In this document: one piece after another, positions 32,832 to 43,198 of the stretch
How the letters are laid out: the number at the start of each line of letters is the position of its first letter
Numbering within the stretch: position 1 is the first letter of the stretch
Assembly (NCBI RefSeq): GCF_026914185.1
Contig: NC_070558.1
Location: 4,650,001-4,714,000 of the forward strand
Length of the DNA: 64,000 nucleotides
Direction of reading: 5' to 3'
Origin: Puccinia triticina
Lineage: Eukaryota; Basidiomycota; Pucciniomycetes; Pucciniales; Pucciniaceae
Made by a program: the position numbers and the translations under genes
Notes under the pieces: model-generated
Told to the model about the DNA's origin: nothing
Database searches by the model: none
The model's input: only the letters and a program-made list of their open reading frames with translations

Positions 32832-33464
32832 TATCACAACAGTCCAAATAATGGACTGTCCAAACCAAGCCAGGGTGAGTTGGCCTGCCAGGTAGAAACC
32901 CAGCAACAAGCGCTCATCCTCCGACTCAAAAAACACGAATCATCCGTCAATATGGACCCAATTGAGTACCTGGAGTGGATCGAAGATGAAACAGAAGAAC
33001 TAATGCGGTGCAGAGAAGTTTATCTTCTTCGATGGTCCAGCAAGGATTTCGGGTTTTGGTACCCTTGGTTGTTTGGTCTTTGACAGGAGCTGAAAATTGA
33101 GGAGTTGGAGGGGGTGATTTGTTGGTGGCACCGGTGGTGTTGTCCATGGTGTGATGAGTCGAGGTCGTATGATTTCGCGGTCGAGCGGTCGATATGTTGG
33201 GGAAGTGGTGTTGATGGCGGCTTGCCCAGAGCTGCCAAAAGAGGCAGCCTCGAGCGGGTTTCATCCACCCCCGCGAACTTTGGCAGCCCTTTTGGCGGGT
33301 CCGCTGGAGGCCAAAAACGCCTTCCGGCCCGCCAAAGTTGGACTCAGGTCGCGCGACAGCGGCTCCGTTGGAGATGCTCTCACCCCCTTTCGCAGAGCCT
33401 AGAAACTCCATTTGGCTGGGTGGTTTTTTCAAACCATCACAGTTTCTTGCATTCATAACATCAA
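32832..33464. pseudogene. Deleted PIF/Harbinger-like element remnant (two convergent ORF ends)
   Basis: On the plus strand an ORF starts at 32952 with MDPIEYLEWIEDETEELM, an acidic start like that of Harbinger transposases. On the minus strand an ORF starting at 33147 (MDNTTGATNKSPPP) reaches WTIEEDKLLCTA, the start of the Myb/SANT-like DNA-binding domain encoded by the second gene of such elements. The two frames run toward each other and abut at about 33005, as if everything between the two N-termini was deleted. TIRs were not resolved. Assignment is by motif memory. Confidence 0.4.
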
Positions 33465-33849
33465 GGCCTTGTTTGGAGCCAATATAAATTTAGGTGATAT
33501 AATCATTTGTAAATTCAATAAAAAATACAAAACTCAGCATAAAGAATCCAATTTTTTTTGTAGGAAACATACAGTACTGGTCTCATCATCTATGAAGTCA
33601 GATTTAACTGATTCAGCCATCTTCAGCATCATAATACCATTATATTGCTTTGTTTTGGTCAAAAGCAATATAATGGCACTACAGTAATGAATATGGCTGA
33701 ATCAGTTGAATCTAACTTCATAATTGAAGAGACCAGTATTGTAGGTTGCCTAGAAAAAATATTTGGAGGCTTTGTGTTGAATTTTGTAGTTTTCATTGAA
33801 TTAACCAATGATTATATCACCTATATTTATATCGGCTCCAAACAAGGCC
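33465..33849. mobile_element. Foldback MITE with GGCCTTGTTTGG ends
   Basis: 385 bp, almost a perfect palindrome, ending GGCCTTGTTTGGAGCC and its complement. Flanking trinucleotides are CAA and TAA, close to the TWA target of PIF/Harbinger elements. The centre near 33658 (ATATTGCTTTGTTTTGGTCA) joins the two arms. Both arms encode the same short shadow frames. Confidence 0.7.
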
Positions 33850-34075
33850 TAAACCTTAATTATTTGCTTGGCCTAGAGCCTTGCTTCTTGCCTGTCATCT
33901 GATACAATCTTAGTTATTTTACACAGCTCCTTCAAATAGAAATAAATTTTCAAAGTTGACCAAACCTTGGAATTTACTGAAGTCAAGTAACAGAAGAGAT
34001 TTGTGCTCAATGACATATACATGTTTTTTTTTTGCCTTATGGTCAAGCCTCTGAGCCCTTGATCGCCACACAGAC

Positions 34076-35375
34076 CCGCCATCAAGACCGTATAACCCTC
34101 TGATGACCGGTGAAGACCGGTCATCAAGAGTAGATTAGAGATGGTTTGGCCGGGTACCAGCGGTACTTGCCACCAAAAACAAAAAAGGAAATCTTCTTGA
34201 TTTAATTTCTAGATTACCGGGTCCGTTCTGGTCATCAAGAGGAGTAAAGACTCCCCTTAATGACCAGAGCAAACAGTTAATCACTCCTCTCATTGAACAG
34301 TTTGCTCCAGTCATTGAGGGAGTGTTTCTCCTCTTGGTGACCAGAGCAGACCCGGTCATCAAGAGGATTACTTAATCCCCTTGATGTCTGGGTCTGCTCC
34401 AATCACCAAGAGGTAAGCACACCTCTCAATGACCGGAACCGTCCCGTTCATTGAGAGGAGTAAACACTCCCTCAATGACCAGAGTCAAGAGGATTAATTA
34501 ATCACTTCGATGACCAGAACGGTCCCAATCATCAAGAGGAGTAAACACTTCCTCAATGACCAGAGGCAAGAGGATTACTTAATCCCCTTGATGACCGGGT
34601 CTGCTCCGGTCACCAAGAGGCCAAGAGGTGTGTTTACTCCTCTCGATGACCAGGATCGTTCCGGTCATCGAATAGGTGTGCTTACTCCTTTCAATGACCG
34701 GGACCGTTCCAGTGAGGTGTGTTTCCTCCTCTCAATGACCAGTACCGTTTTGGTCATCGATAGGAGTGCTTAATTGCCTTGTGTGTCAAATCCTCTTGAT
34801 GACCGTGTCCGTTCCGGTCATTGAGAGGCATGTCTACTCCTCTCAATGACCGGCTCCGTTCCGGTCATCAAGAGGCGTGTCTACTCCTCTCAATGACCGG
34901 CTCCGTTCTGGTCATCAAGAGGTGCGTCTACTCCTCTCAATGACCGGAACAGACATGGTCATTGAGAGGAGTGATTGTCCCGTGAGACTCCTATAGGTGG
35001 GTTTCTGAGCGGTACCCGGAGTGGTATCTGGGTACCGGGTCAAATTTTGCCCAAAAGCAGGCACCAGGTACCGCACCCAGCACCAGCTGGCGGGTACCAT
35101 CAAGAGCAATGCGGTACCCGCCAGCTGGTGCCGGGTACCGCCAAACAAGTACCCCAAGGCCATGTCTAATCAAGAGAGATATATACAACGCCTTGGATGA
35201 CTGGTTCTGTACCGGTCATCAAAGGGATATGTACAACCTCTCAATGACTGGTCTGTGCCGGTCATTGAGATGACTCAACACTCCCAATGGCCAGTACGGA
35301 CCGGCCATCAAGAGTATATAAACCTCTTGATGACCGGTCTGTACTGGTCATCAACCCAATGACCGGTATCAACTA
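34076..35375. repeat. GACCGGTC palindromic satellite array
   Basis: Repeated 35-45 bp units of the form CTCTCAATGACCGG, a short spacer, CCGGTCATYRAGAG. Each unit is itself an inverted repeat. A GGTACC-rich block at about 34985-35165, like the ends of the hAT-like elements, interrupts it. The same satellite lies at 36175-36300 (broken by the gypsy element) and at 53209-54180. Confidence 0.85.
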
Positions 35376-35734
35376 AAAGAAATGGAACAACTGAGAGCAG
35401 TCCAAGACTGTGCTATAGCCGGGAGTAAAGATTCTGGTTCTGGGTTTTCTCTATACAGTTCTGTTGAGGAGCAAGTCCAACAATATCTTAGGACTGAGGT
35501 GTGCAGCGAGGTTTCTGTGATGGAACAAGAACTGATTAGTCTATCTGTCAGTTCAGGTCTTCTCGCCTCTAGCACATACTCTGGTCTTTTGTTTCTTGTT
35601 CTTCCTAAACCTTGCGCGTTGACCTTATTGGGTCTTGCTTCTGCTACCAAGCAAGTGTTACACTTGTCAACTGGGGTCTTTGGTTTAAGTCTGGGTCTGA
35701 GGGTCTGGGCTGTGGAAAGGGCTCGCCTTTCTTC
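35376..35734. other. Unique segment between satellites, no gene assigned
   Basis: Open frames exist on both strands (35382-35828 plus, 35650-35369 minus), but they run into repeats and lack family features. Confidence 0.25.
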
Positions 35735-36130
35735 ACAGCTGGTTTTAACCGCGCAAGCTTTTGCCGCGGGTCTGGGTTCTGGATTTAACCGCGCAAGCTT
35801 TCGCCACGGGTCTGGGTTCTGGATTTAACTGCGCAAGCTTTCGCCGCGGGTCTGGGTTCTGGATTTAACCGCGCAAGCTTTTGCCGCGGGTCTGGTTCTG
35901 GATTTAACCGCGCAAGCTTTCGCCGCGGGTCTGGGTTCTGGATTTAACCGCGCAAGCTTTTGCCGCGGGTCTGGGTTCTGGATTTAACCGCGCAAGCTTT
36001 TGCCGCGGGTCTGGGTTCTGGATTTAACCGCGCAAGCTTTCGCCGCGGGTCTGGGTTCTAGATTTAACCGCGCAAGCTTTCGCCGCGGGTCTGGGTGGTC
36101 TGCATTTAACCGCGCAAGCTTTCGCTGTGG
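35735..36130 (+). repeat. 40-bp minisatellite
   Basis: About ten head-to-tail copies of a 40-bp unit with TTTAACCGCGCAAGCTTTYG then CCGCGGGTCTGGGTTCTGGA. Copies differ at few positions, mostly T/C in CTTTYGCC. Confidence 0.9.
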
Positions 36131-37639
36131 GTCAGCTGGGTGGTCTGGGTCTTTTTAGTCTGTATTCCTACATCAACCGGTCATTGGGAGGACTTGGCCC
36201 TCTCAATGACCAGTACTGTGCCGTTCTTTAAGAGGGCTTTATCCTCTTGATGACCGGAACATACCGGTCATTAAGAGTGTCAAGTCCCCTCAATGACCGG
36301 TGTGGTGCTCCATTCCAAACCATAAGTAGTATTTTATTGCTTTCCTTTACATATAGGGTCTTGGAAAAACGACTCCCAACTTTTGGGAAAACGACTCCCA
36401 TACGTCGGCGCAACCATTTTTCGACCAGCGCTTGACGTCGACCTAGACCCTTTTTTTGGGTACGGGCTTTTTGGGAGTCGTCGACCCAAAACAATTTTTT
36501 TTTGGGAGTCGTCGCGCTAATTTTTTGTATTATTTTTTATTATTTTTAATATGTATAACTTTTTTGTTCCACGTACTAGAGACATGAAAAATTGAGAGCA
36601 CAGAGATTTATGCATAACTCGTACCCCCTGAATTTCTTAGCAATAGTGTGTAATCAGAACATGAGATATAAAGGGTGCGCGTAGGGCTTAGTAGGAAAAT
36701 GACCGCCAAGTACATAACTTTTTTGTTACACACCCAAACAGTCCAAAAATTTCAGGAAACTTTCCATGATACATATAGTTTGTGCTATCAAATTATTAGC
36801 AATATTGTGCCATTGTAGAATGACATATAAAGGGTGCGCAGAGGGCTTACTAGGGAAATGACCGCCAACCATATACCTTTTTTTTACACACCCAAACAGT
36901 CCAAAAATTTCATGAAACTTTCCATGATGCATATATTTTGTGATATCAAATTATTAGCAATAGTGTGCCATTGTAGAATGACGTACAAGGGGTGCGCGGA
37001 GGGCTTAGTAGGAAAATGACCTCCAACCTTATATCTTTTTTGCTACATACCCAAACAGTCTAAAAATTTCAGGAAACTTTCAATGTAGCATATAAGGCTT
37101 GCTATGAAATTCTTAGCCATGGGGTGTAATAAAAATAGGATATATAGGGTGTGCGCGGATAAAGCCCGCTGCGCACACCCCATATCTCCTATTTTTATCA
37201 CATCAAGTTGCTATGAATATCATATCACAAATGATATGCTAAATGAAAGATTTCCTGAAATTCTTGGACTGTTTGGGTGTGTAACAAAAAAGATATATGG
37301 TTGGCGGTCATTTCCCTAGTAAGCCCTCCGCGCACCCCTTATACGTCATTCTACAATGGCACAATATTGCTAATAATTTGATAGCACAAACTATATGTAT
37401 CATGGAAAGTTTCCTCAAATTTTTGGACTGTTTGGGTGTGTAACAAAAAAGTTATGTACTTGGCGGTCATTTTCCTACTAAGCCCTACGCGCACCCTTTA
37501 TATCTCATGTTCTGATTACACGCTATTGCTAAGAAATTCAGGGGGTACGAGTTATGCATAAATCTCTGTGCTCTCAATTTTTCATGTCTCTAGTACGTGG
37601 AACAAAAAAGTTATACATATTAAAAATAATAAAAAATAA

Positions 37640-38397
37640 CGGACTTACTTCGCGCACTGCAAAAAGCTCTTCGCGCACTGTGCAGTGCGCGAAGTTGGCA
37701 AACACTTCGCGCACTGCGCGTGAAGGGCGCAACTTTTTCAAATTATTTTTTGACCAATCAATAGGCAAGCTTATTATTGTCCTCTGTGAATTTATTTGGA
37801 GTTTTTTGAAGCTTCCTTGTATGCTTAAAAATCCCACCAATAAAAAAAACAAGTACAGCCATTTGGGGACCTGGAATTCATATTCCCACAGGCCAAAAAA
37901 TCCAATTAATTTATAGAATCATATTAAACATGTATTTAAAAGTTTTAGAACTTTTTGGCCACTTTGTACAAGGACAAGGCTTTCAAAAACCAGTAACTGT
38001 TTCTCAAGATATGCCAAAATGCGCCAGTAAGTGGTGAACTTTCCTAATTTTTGAAAGCCTTATTCTTGCACAAAGTGTCCAAAAAATTCTAAAAAGTTTG
38101 AATTCATATGTATCATTATTCACTAAATTATTTGGATTTTTTGACTGGTGGGAATATGAATTCCAGGTCCCCAAATGGCTGTACTTGTTTTTTTTATTGG
38201 TGGGATTTTTAAGCATACAAGGAAGCTTCAAAAAACTCCAAATAAATTCACAGAGGACAATAATAAGCTTGCCTATTGATTGGTCAAAAAATAATTTGAA
38301 AAAGTTGCGCCCTTCACGCGCAGTGCGCGAAGTGTTTGCAAACTTCGCGCACTGCACAGTGCGCGAAGAGCTTTTCGCAGTGCGCGAAGTAAGTCCG
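37640..38397. mobile_element. Foldback element FB3, same end family as FB1
   Basis: 758 bp with inverted arms starting CGGACTTACTTCGCGCACTG and the 8-bp duplication AAAAATAA (37632-37639 and 38398-38405). Near each end, CTTCGCGCACTG and its complement alternate, giving nested hairpins. Its middle differs from FB1, so the end sequences define the family rather than the interior. Confidence 0.85.
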
Positions 38398-38517
38398 AAA
38401 AATAATACAAAAAATTAGCGCGACGACTCCCAAAAAAAAATTGTTTTGGGTCGACGACTCGCAAAAAACCCGTACCCAAAAAAAGGGTCTAGGTCGACGT
38501 CGAGCGCTGGTCGAAAG

Positions 38518-39396
38518 TAAAGATGGCAAGTGGGTACCCGTTGGCGGGTACCCGGTACCCGCCAGCGGGTACTCATTGCTCTGGCGGGTACCCGCTCCAC
38601 GTGTACCAAGTACGGGTCCGGGTGCCTGTTTTTGCAACATTTTCAGGCGGGTACCCGGGTACCAGGGTTTGATACCCGCCCGCATCATATTGTTAGTACT
38701 TGAGATATCCCCGGCTGCGGCTCCACCAGCTGGCCAAAGGGATTCATCTGGGTGAGCTGGTGTATCTGTACCATGAGCCCGCCAAGAGGGATCCCTCTGG
38801 ACTAGCTGGCACATGTAAACCTGCTCGCCGAGAAGAATTACGTACACCTGCCCACCAAGAGAAATCCCTCTTGGCGAGCTAGTGCATGTACCTGCTCACC
38901 AACAGGGATTCCTCGAGGCGTAGGCGAGCTGGTATTTGTATGGAAACCCGCTCGCCGAGAGGGATTCCTCTTGGCGAGCTGGTGTGTGCATACCAGCCCG
39001 CCAAGAGGGATCACTCTCGGCAAGCTGGTATATGTATACTTGCCACGGAGAGAAATTCCCTCTCGGCGGCAGGTATACACATACCAGCTCGCCGAGGCCC
39101 AAGAGGGATCCCTCTTGGCGAGCAGGTATACAAATACAAGCTCACCGAGGCCCAAGAGGGATCCCTCTCGGCGAGCAGGTATACACATACCAGCTCGCTG
39201 AGGCCCAAAAGGGATCCCTCTTGGTAAAATACATACCTGAAAAAAAAAAAAAACAGAAAGTACCCGAGGTACCCGCCAAAAAGACCCGGGTACCCGCCGC
39301 CGCGTGTCCGTACGTGTCCAGGTATCAAGAAATGGCTGAGAAAGGAGCGGGTACCCGTACCCGTCGCGGGTACCCGGGTCTACATGGCCATCTTTA
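38518..39396. mobile_element. hAT-like non-autonomous element with minisatellite interior
   Basis: The ends TAAAGATGGCA (left) and TAAAGATGGCC (right, reversed) are followed by GGGTACCCG blocks. The 8-bp duplication is GTCGAAAG (38510-38517) and GTCAAAAG (39397-39404), one mismatch. The target is the arm of FB2, whose intact partner arm at 36405-36440 shows the pre-insertion sequence. The inside is an array of GAGAGGGATCCCTCTYGGCG and GAGCTGGTRTATG units like that at 6035-7180. Confidence 0.8.
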
Positions 39397-40030
39397 GTCA
39401 AAAGATAGTCGCGCCGACGTATGGGAGTCGTTTTCCCAAAAGTTGGGAGTCGTTTTTCCAAGACCCTACATATATTCATCATTACATTGCCCATTCCCCC
39501 CATAACACTTCACAAATACCTCATTATTATTGCATATTCAGATTCTACGCCAAATTTCACCTATAGTCACTCACACATAGTACCCCTTTATCTTCAATGG
39601 TTCAATAGTTATAAAGGATATAAGACTTACAGAAACCTTACAGTCTTCATTAGTTACATCACTCATTTCATTAGTAACTTACTTGAATCATTTCATTACA
39701 TTTTTTTACAGATATATTCTCACATACTAAACCCTTTACATACTTTACTCATTATGTACTATGCCTATTGTACACATTACATCATTGGATCTGTGCTTAC
39801 CTCTTTCAGTAGTGCTCATCATTACAAGTTGTTACTATGTTCAAATCACTTTCCCCATTTGTACAACCTTCCTTCCCATAGCCAGAACTCCTCATTGTCT
39901 GTGCTCATTCTCCTTTCATATAAGAACTGTCCTTCCCCCCTCACTTGTACCTCATGCAGAGAACTATATACAGAATTTATACTGAATTTTAGATACAGAA
40001 ATTATAGTGCCCATTCTCATCAACCTATTA

Positions 40031-40232
40031 GGGGGGTTCACAATTGAAATTTACAAAACTTTGGAGCTAAATTTAAGGCCCTTCTGAACAAAATTTTAAA
40101 AATTTGGTAAAATGCACAGCAGCATGTGTAATTACCGGTCAATCATTCCAATTGATCAATTTTTTAAAAAAATGTTTGTAAACACCTTAAAATGTGTCCT
40201 AAACTTTTGTGAATTTCAATTCTGAACCCCCC
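40031..40232. mobile_element. 202-bp MITE with GGGGGGTTCA ends in the gypsy 5' LTR
   Basis: Inverted repeats of about 34 bp start GGGGGGTTCACAATTG and GGGGGGTTCAGAATTG. It is absent from the 3' LTR, which reads straight through at 62503. The flanks TATTA and TATTG suggest a 5-bp duplication with one change; a TA duplication cannot be excluded. Superfamily not assigned. Confidence 0.75.
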
Positions 40233-40536
40233 TATTGATATCAGTGCAGTTGCTCCTGAACCCATTGCTGTTGAACCTTTGCCATTGCATTCCCCTCTCT
40301 CATCACTGCTCCAACCCTTGCACCCTCAGTAGTCAGTAGTCAGCTCATAGTACTAGCTCCTAAGATCAAGTAGAAATCAGCCACACCTTTTATTCTTTTT
40401 TCTTAGTGTTACTCTCATCCCCTCAGCATTAGTCAGGAAGGCAGCCTCATCAGCACCCTTGCATAGCTTACATTAGTACTAGTGTTGCTATCCATTTCCC
40501 TTCCAAGCTCTATTCTCCCCTTTGAGTAGTTCCACA

Positions 40537-41105
40537 AGTGGTGTCCCAACAGTGGCGTTTCTATACTTCAGATATCTTCAGTGTAAGAGCTGAGAATGCT
40601 CTTCACTGAAGCCGTTGTTGAAGGGGCACGAGGGACTGGGCTGAACAGCCTAAAGCTTCTAGTACCAATGTGGGGGGCTGGATTACGTTGAGCTAGCACC
40701 GGGAGAGATCATAAGGGTCCAGGATTCTCTCTGTAAGTACAACTAGAAGGAAGGGAGAAGAGGGGGAAAAGGAGAAACTCACCTAGCACCGGGAGAGATC
40801 ATAAGGGTCCAGGATTCTCTACCGGGCTAGGAAGGACGTGGAGGGGGAAAGACTAAGTACTCAGGATAGATTATGTAATCCTGGGACAGGCTTTGTGAGA
40901 ACCCAAAGGAGGGGGCTTACATTCAGCCTTAGTAACACTCTTACCATCAGCTACATACTACTTCACCTACACTCCTCATACTCCTCCTTTTATAAACCAA
41001 CCTCCTGCTTTTAGAATCAACTTCAACCAACAGTAACACTATCAGCACATCCATTATCAACCTTCAACACCCTTCAGATTTAAATTCAACTTACTTGCTT
41101 CAACC
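40537..41105 (+). promoter_or_regulatory. Gypsy primer-binding site and leader
   Basis: The sequence right after the 5' LTR, AGTGGTGTCCCAACAGTGGC, is the likely tRNA primer-binding site (tRNA not identified). The leader contains two copies of a 37-bp block starting AGCACCGGGAGAGATCATAA at about 40688 and 40787, possibly a packaging or translation signal. It is otherwise untranslated. Confidence 0.6.
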
Positions 41106-43198
41106 ATGTCTGCCCAAGGATCTCCCAACACCAATGTTGCCCCCAGTCTTTACCCTCCAGTGGATCCTTCCAGTAATGCTGCAGCTCAGGACTCCACCCC
41201 TTCCAATGTTGGCCAGACTCAGGCTCCTCCCACTGGTCCAGATCACCAAGCTTCTTCTACTGGTCCAGGTCCTCAGGCTCTTTCCAATGCTCCAGGTCCA
41301 CAGGGTTCTTCTATTCCACAGGCCAACTCCAGTTCTTGCAGACCTCCTCCTAGACCTCAGACTTCCAGTGCTCCTAGATTCACAGGATACAGCGATACCA
41401 ATCAGCCATCAGATGATTCAGAAGATTTAAATGTTCCACCCGGCTTTCCCAGATTTCCGCGTCAGAGGGACCATTCAACTCACTCTACTAGGTCCAACAT
41501 TCACTTCTTGAACAGAGAACCAGCCATGCCAAGGTACCAGGATCCAGTCAGCAGAGGATTCAAGATTAAACCCATGGACAAGGAGCTCTTCTTTGATGGA
41601 ACCAACATGCCTGTGGAGAAGTTCATTAGAAGGTATGAAAGTGCTGGAAGAGATGATGGTGCTAACTCTAAGGAACTGGCTGGAAAAATCATTACTTTTA
41701 TCAAAGGATTGGACCTAAAGGATGAAGTAGAAGACATTTCAGGCCATGAAAACTTGGATTGGGAAACCTTGAAGAAACAGCTACTCACCAGGTTTGGAAC
41801 TTTGCAGCCATTGGTCAGATATACCAGGGAGGATCTCAGGAAGCTAGTCTACAAATCTGCTCAGGATGGAGGCACCAGCACCTTGGAAACCTTCAACACA
41901 TTCAGAAACAAGTTTGAAACCATCACTCACTATTTGGTAAGAATGGGGTATAGTACCAGCCTGGAGGAATTCAGACACCTTCTCTTAAAAACTCTTCACA
42001 AGGATCTGGACCAAAGGGTTACTAGGAGTCTGATGAAGGACAATCAAATGCTAGCCTCAAAGGATGGAGGTGATATCTTGCCAGACACTGAAACCCTTCT
42101 TACCTACATTCACCAGGAGGTTTACTCAAGATCAGTGGTCAATAGAAGGGCTGAATGGAGGGCAGAAGAGAAATTCACTTTGGACAACTCACCTAGGATC
42201 TCCAAACCCACACCTGCTACTCAGGGAACTGCTCCTACTGCTTCTACTTCTTGTTGAGTTGTCTGTTAGTCTGCTACCATGATGTATCACCACAGTATGG
42301 AGGGCTGTCGGATCAACCCATGAGCACTACCAACCAACCACCCAGCTGGCAGCCACAAGCGTCTGTAGCCTAGTTGGTAAAGGCAGCACTCTAGTATGTG
42401 TCTCAGCATAGCTGAGGTCGTGAGTTTGACTCTCACCAGACACATCTTCATTTTACAGTTTCTACAGGTTATGAGCCCAGAGCTACCTGAGCGCTACTCG
42501 CTTACAATAGAGACTTGATGAATTTGTGAATGCTTACTTGTAAGACCACACAAACCCCTATAAGCCTACATCTAGATCACCGGTTCAATCCCTACACTGA
42601 TCATCTTTCCCGGGTCTCATTCCCACTCTCTCTTGGGGTCAATCCCCACTTCCCATCATGTAGCAAGGGGGGTGTTGAGTTGTCTGTTAGTCTGCTACCA
42701 TGATGTATCACCACAGTATGGAGGGCTGTCGGATCAACCCATGAGCACTACCAACCAACCACCCAGCTGGCAGCCACAAGCGTCTGTAGCCTAGTTGGTA
42801 AAGGCAGCACTCTAGTATGTGTCTCAGCATAGCTGAGGTCGTGAGTTCGACTCTCACCAGACACATCTTCATTTTACAGTTTCTACACTTCTCTGGACAA
42901 ACAAGTGGAACTCCTTACTAAACAGTTTGCATCCCTCACTTCTGGAAAAGGACTACCTCCCCACATGGACAAACCTGCTAGGACCTGGCCATTCAAATGT
43001 TATTATTGCCACCAGGAGACCCATGGAACCAACAGCTGCTCTCAATTGGCCCAGGACATTTCTAGTGGTGCTGTTACCAGGGATGGAAAGGACTACAAAC
43101 TTCCAGACAAATCAGTTATTCCATGGAATCCAAGCAGACCAATCAGAACCCCAGTGGAGGAGTACTCTAAGACTAAGCTTACATCTTCTTTTGGCTAA
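41106..43198 (+). CDS. Gypsy Gag (interrupted by a TRIM)
   Basis: ATG at 41106. The N-terminal ~130 residues are Pro/Ser/Gln-rich. A retrotransposon-gag capsid domain follows (about residues 155-350, including FFDGTNMPVEKFIRRYE and LKKQLLTRFGTLQP). The frame is cut at 42252 by the TRIM and resumes at 42893 in the same sense once the insertion and one CTTCT copy are discounted. The zinc knuckle CYYCHQETHGTNSC (CX2CX4HX4C) lies just after. The frame ends TAA at 43196, immediately followed by CTAG, and the same frame continues into protease. So the stop is either a mutated CAA or a read-through point. Confidence 0.85.
42359..42444 (+). ncRNA. tRNA-like sequence in TRIM 5' LTR
   Basis: 86 nt with class II tRNA layout: acceptor GCGTCTG against CAGACAC (one mismatch), D arm GCC/GGC, long variable arm CTCAGC-ATA-GCTGAG, and T arm GTGAG/CTCAC. 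Box A TAGCCTAGTTGG (42366) fits the Pol III consensus. Box B has TTTGA where TTCGA is expected. The anticodon stem is poor (4 bp, 8-nt loop), so it is unlikely to be a working tRNA. Confidence 0.7.
42780..42865 (+). ncRNA. tRNA-like sequence in TRIM 3' LTR
   Basis: Identical to the 5' LTR copy except that box B is the consensus GTTCGACTC. The 5' copy therefore carries a C-to-T change at a CpG. Confidence 0.7.

Larger units (their letters stand above)
36356..39466. mobile_element. Foldback element FB2, GGGTCTTGG ends, 8-bp duplication
   Basis: Long inverted arms start GGGTCTTGGAAAAACGACTC and end in the complement. The perfect 8-bp duplication TACATATA flanks it (36348-36355 and 39467-39474), and the matching empty site is in the 3' LTR near 55493. 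The arms hold about 165-bp repeats with ACACACCCAAACAGTCC, shared with FB1. The right arm was later hit by FB3 (37640-38397) and a hAT-like element (38518-39396). Without these, FB2 is about 1.46 kb. No coding capacity. Confidence 0.88.
36301..40536 (+). repeat. Gypsy 5' LTR (interrupted)
   Basis: Native length about 1,117 bp after removing FB2 (36356-39466), which includes one 202-bp MITE plus a 5-bp duplication absent from the 3' LTR (910 bp). The size difference between the LTRs is exactly 207 bp, as expected. The shared sequence is nearly identical. Confidence 0.88.
42252..42887 (+). mobile_element. TRIM retrotransposon with tRNA-like LTRs
   Basis: Two 215-bp LTRs (42252-42466, 42673-42887) start TGTTGAG and end TCTACA, apparently differing at a single base. 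The element is flanked by the perfect 5-bp duplication CTTCT (42247-42251 and 42888-42892). The 5' LTR is followed by the primer-binding site GGTTATGAGCCC (half initiator tRNA-Met), and the 3' LTR is preceded by a polypurine tract AGCAAGGGGGG. The 206-bp interior is non-coding. The primer site and purine tract match those of the copia elements here, so a copia element is the likely helper. The insertion interrupts Gag cleanly. Confidence 0.92.

Noticed and set aside
34985..35165. A third complete hAT-like element
   Set aside because: GGTACC-rich and with one TTAGACATGGCC-type end, but the left end and target duplication could not be matched.
42359..42444. A functional tRNA gene
   Set aside because: The anticodon arm does not fold properly, the acceptor has a mismatch, and the sequence is part of an LTR repeated twice.
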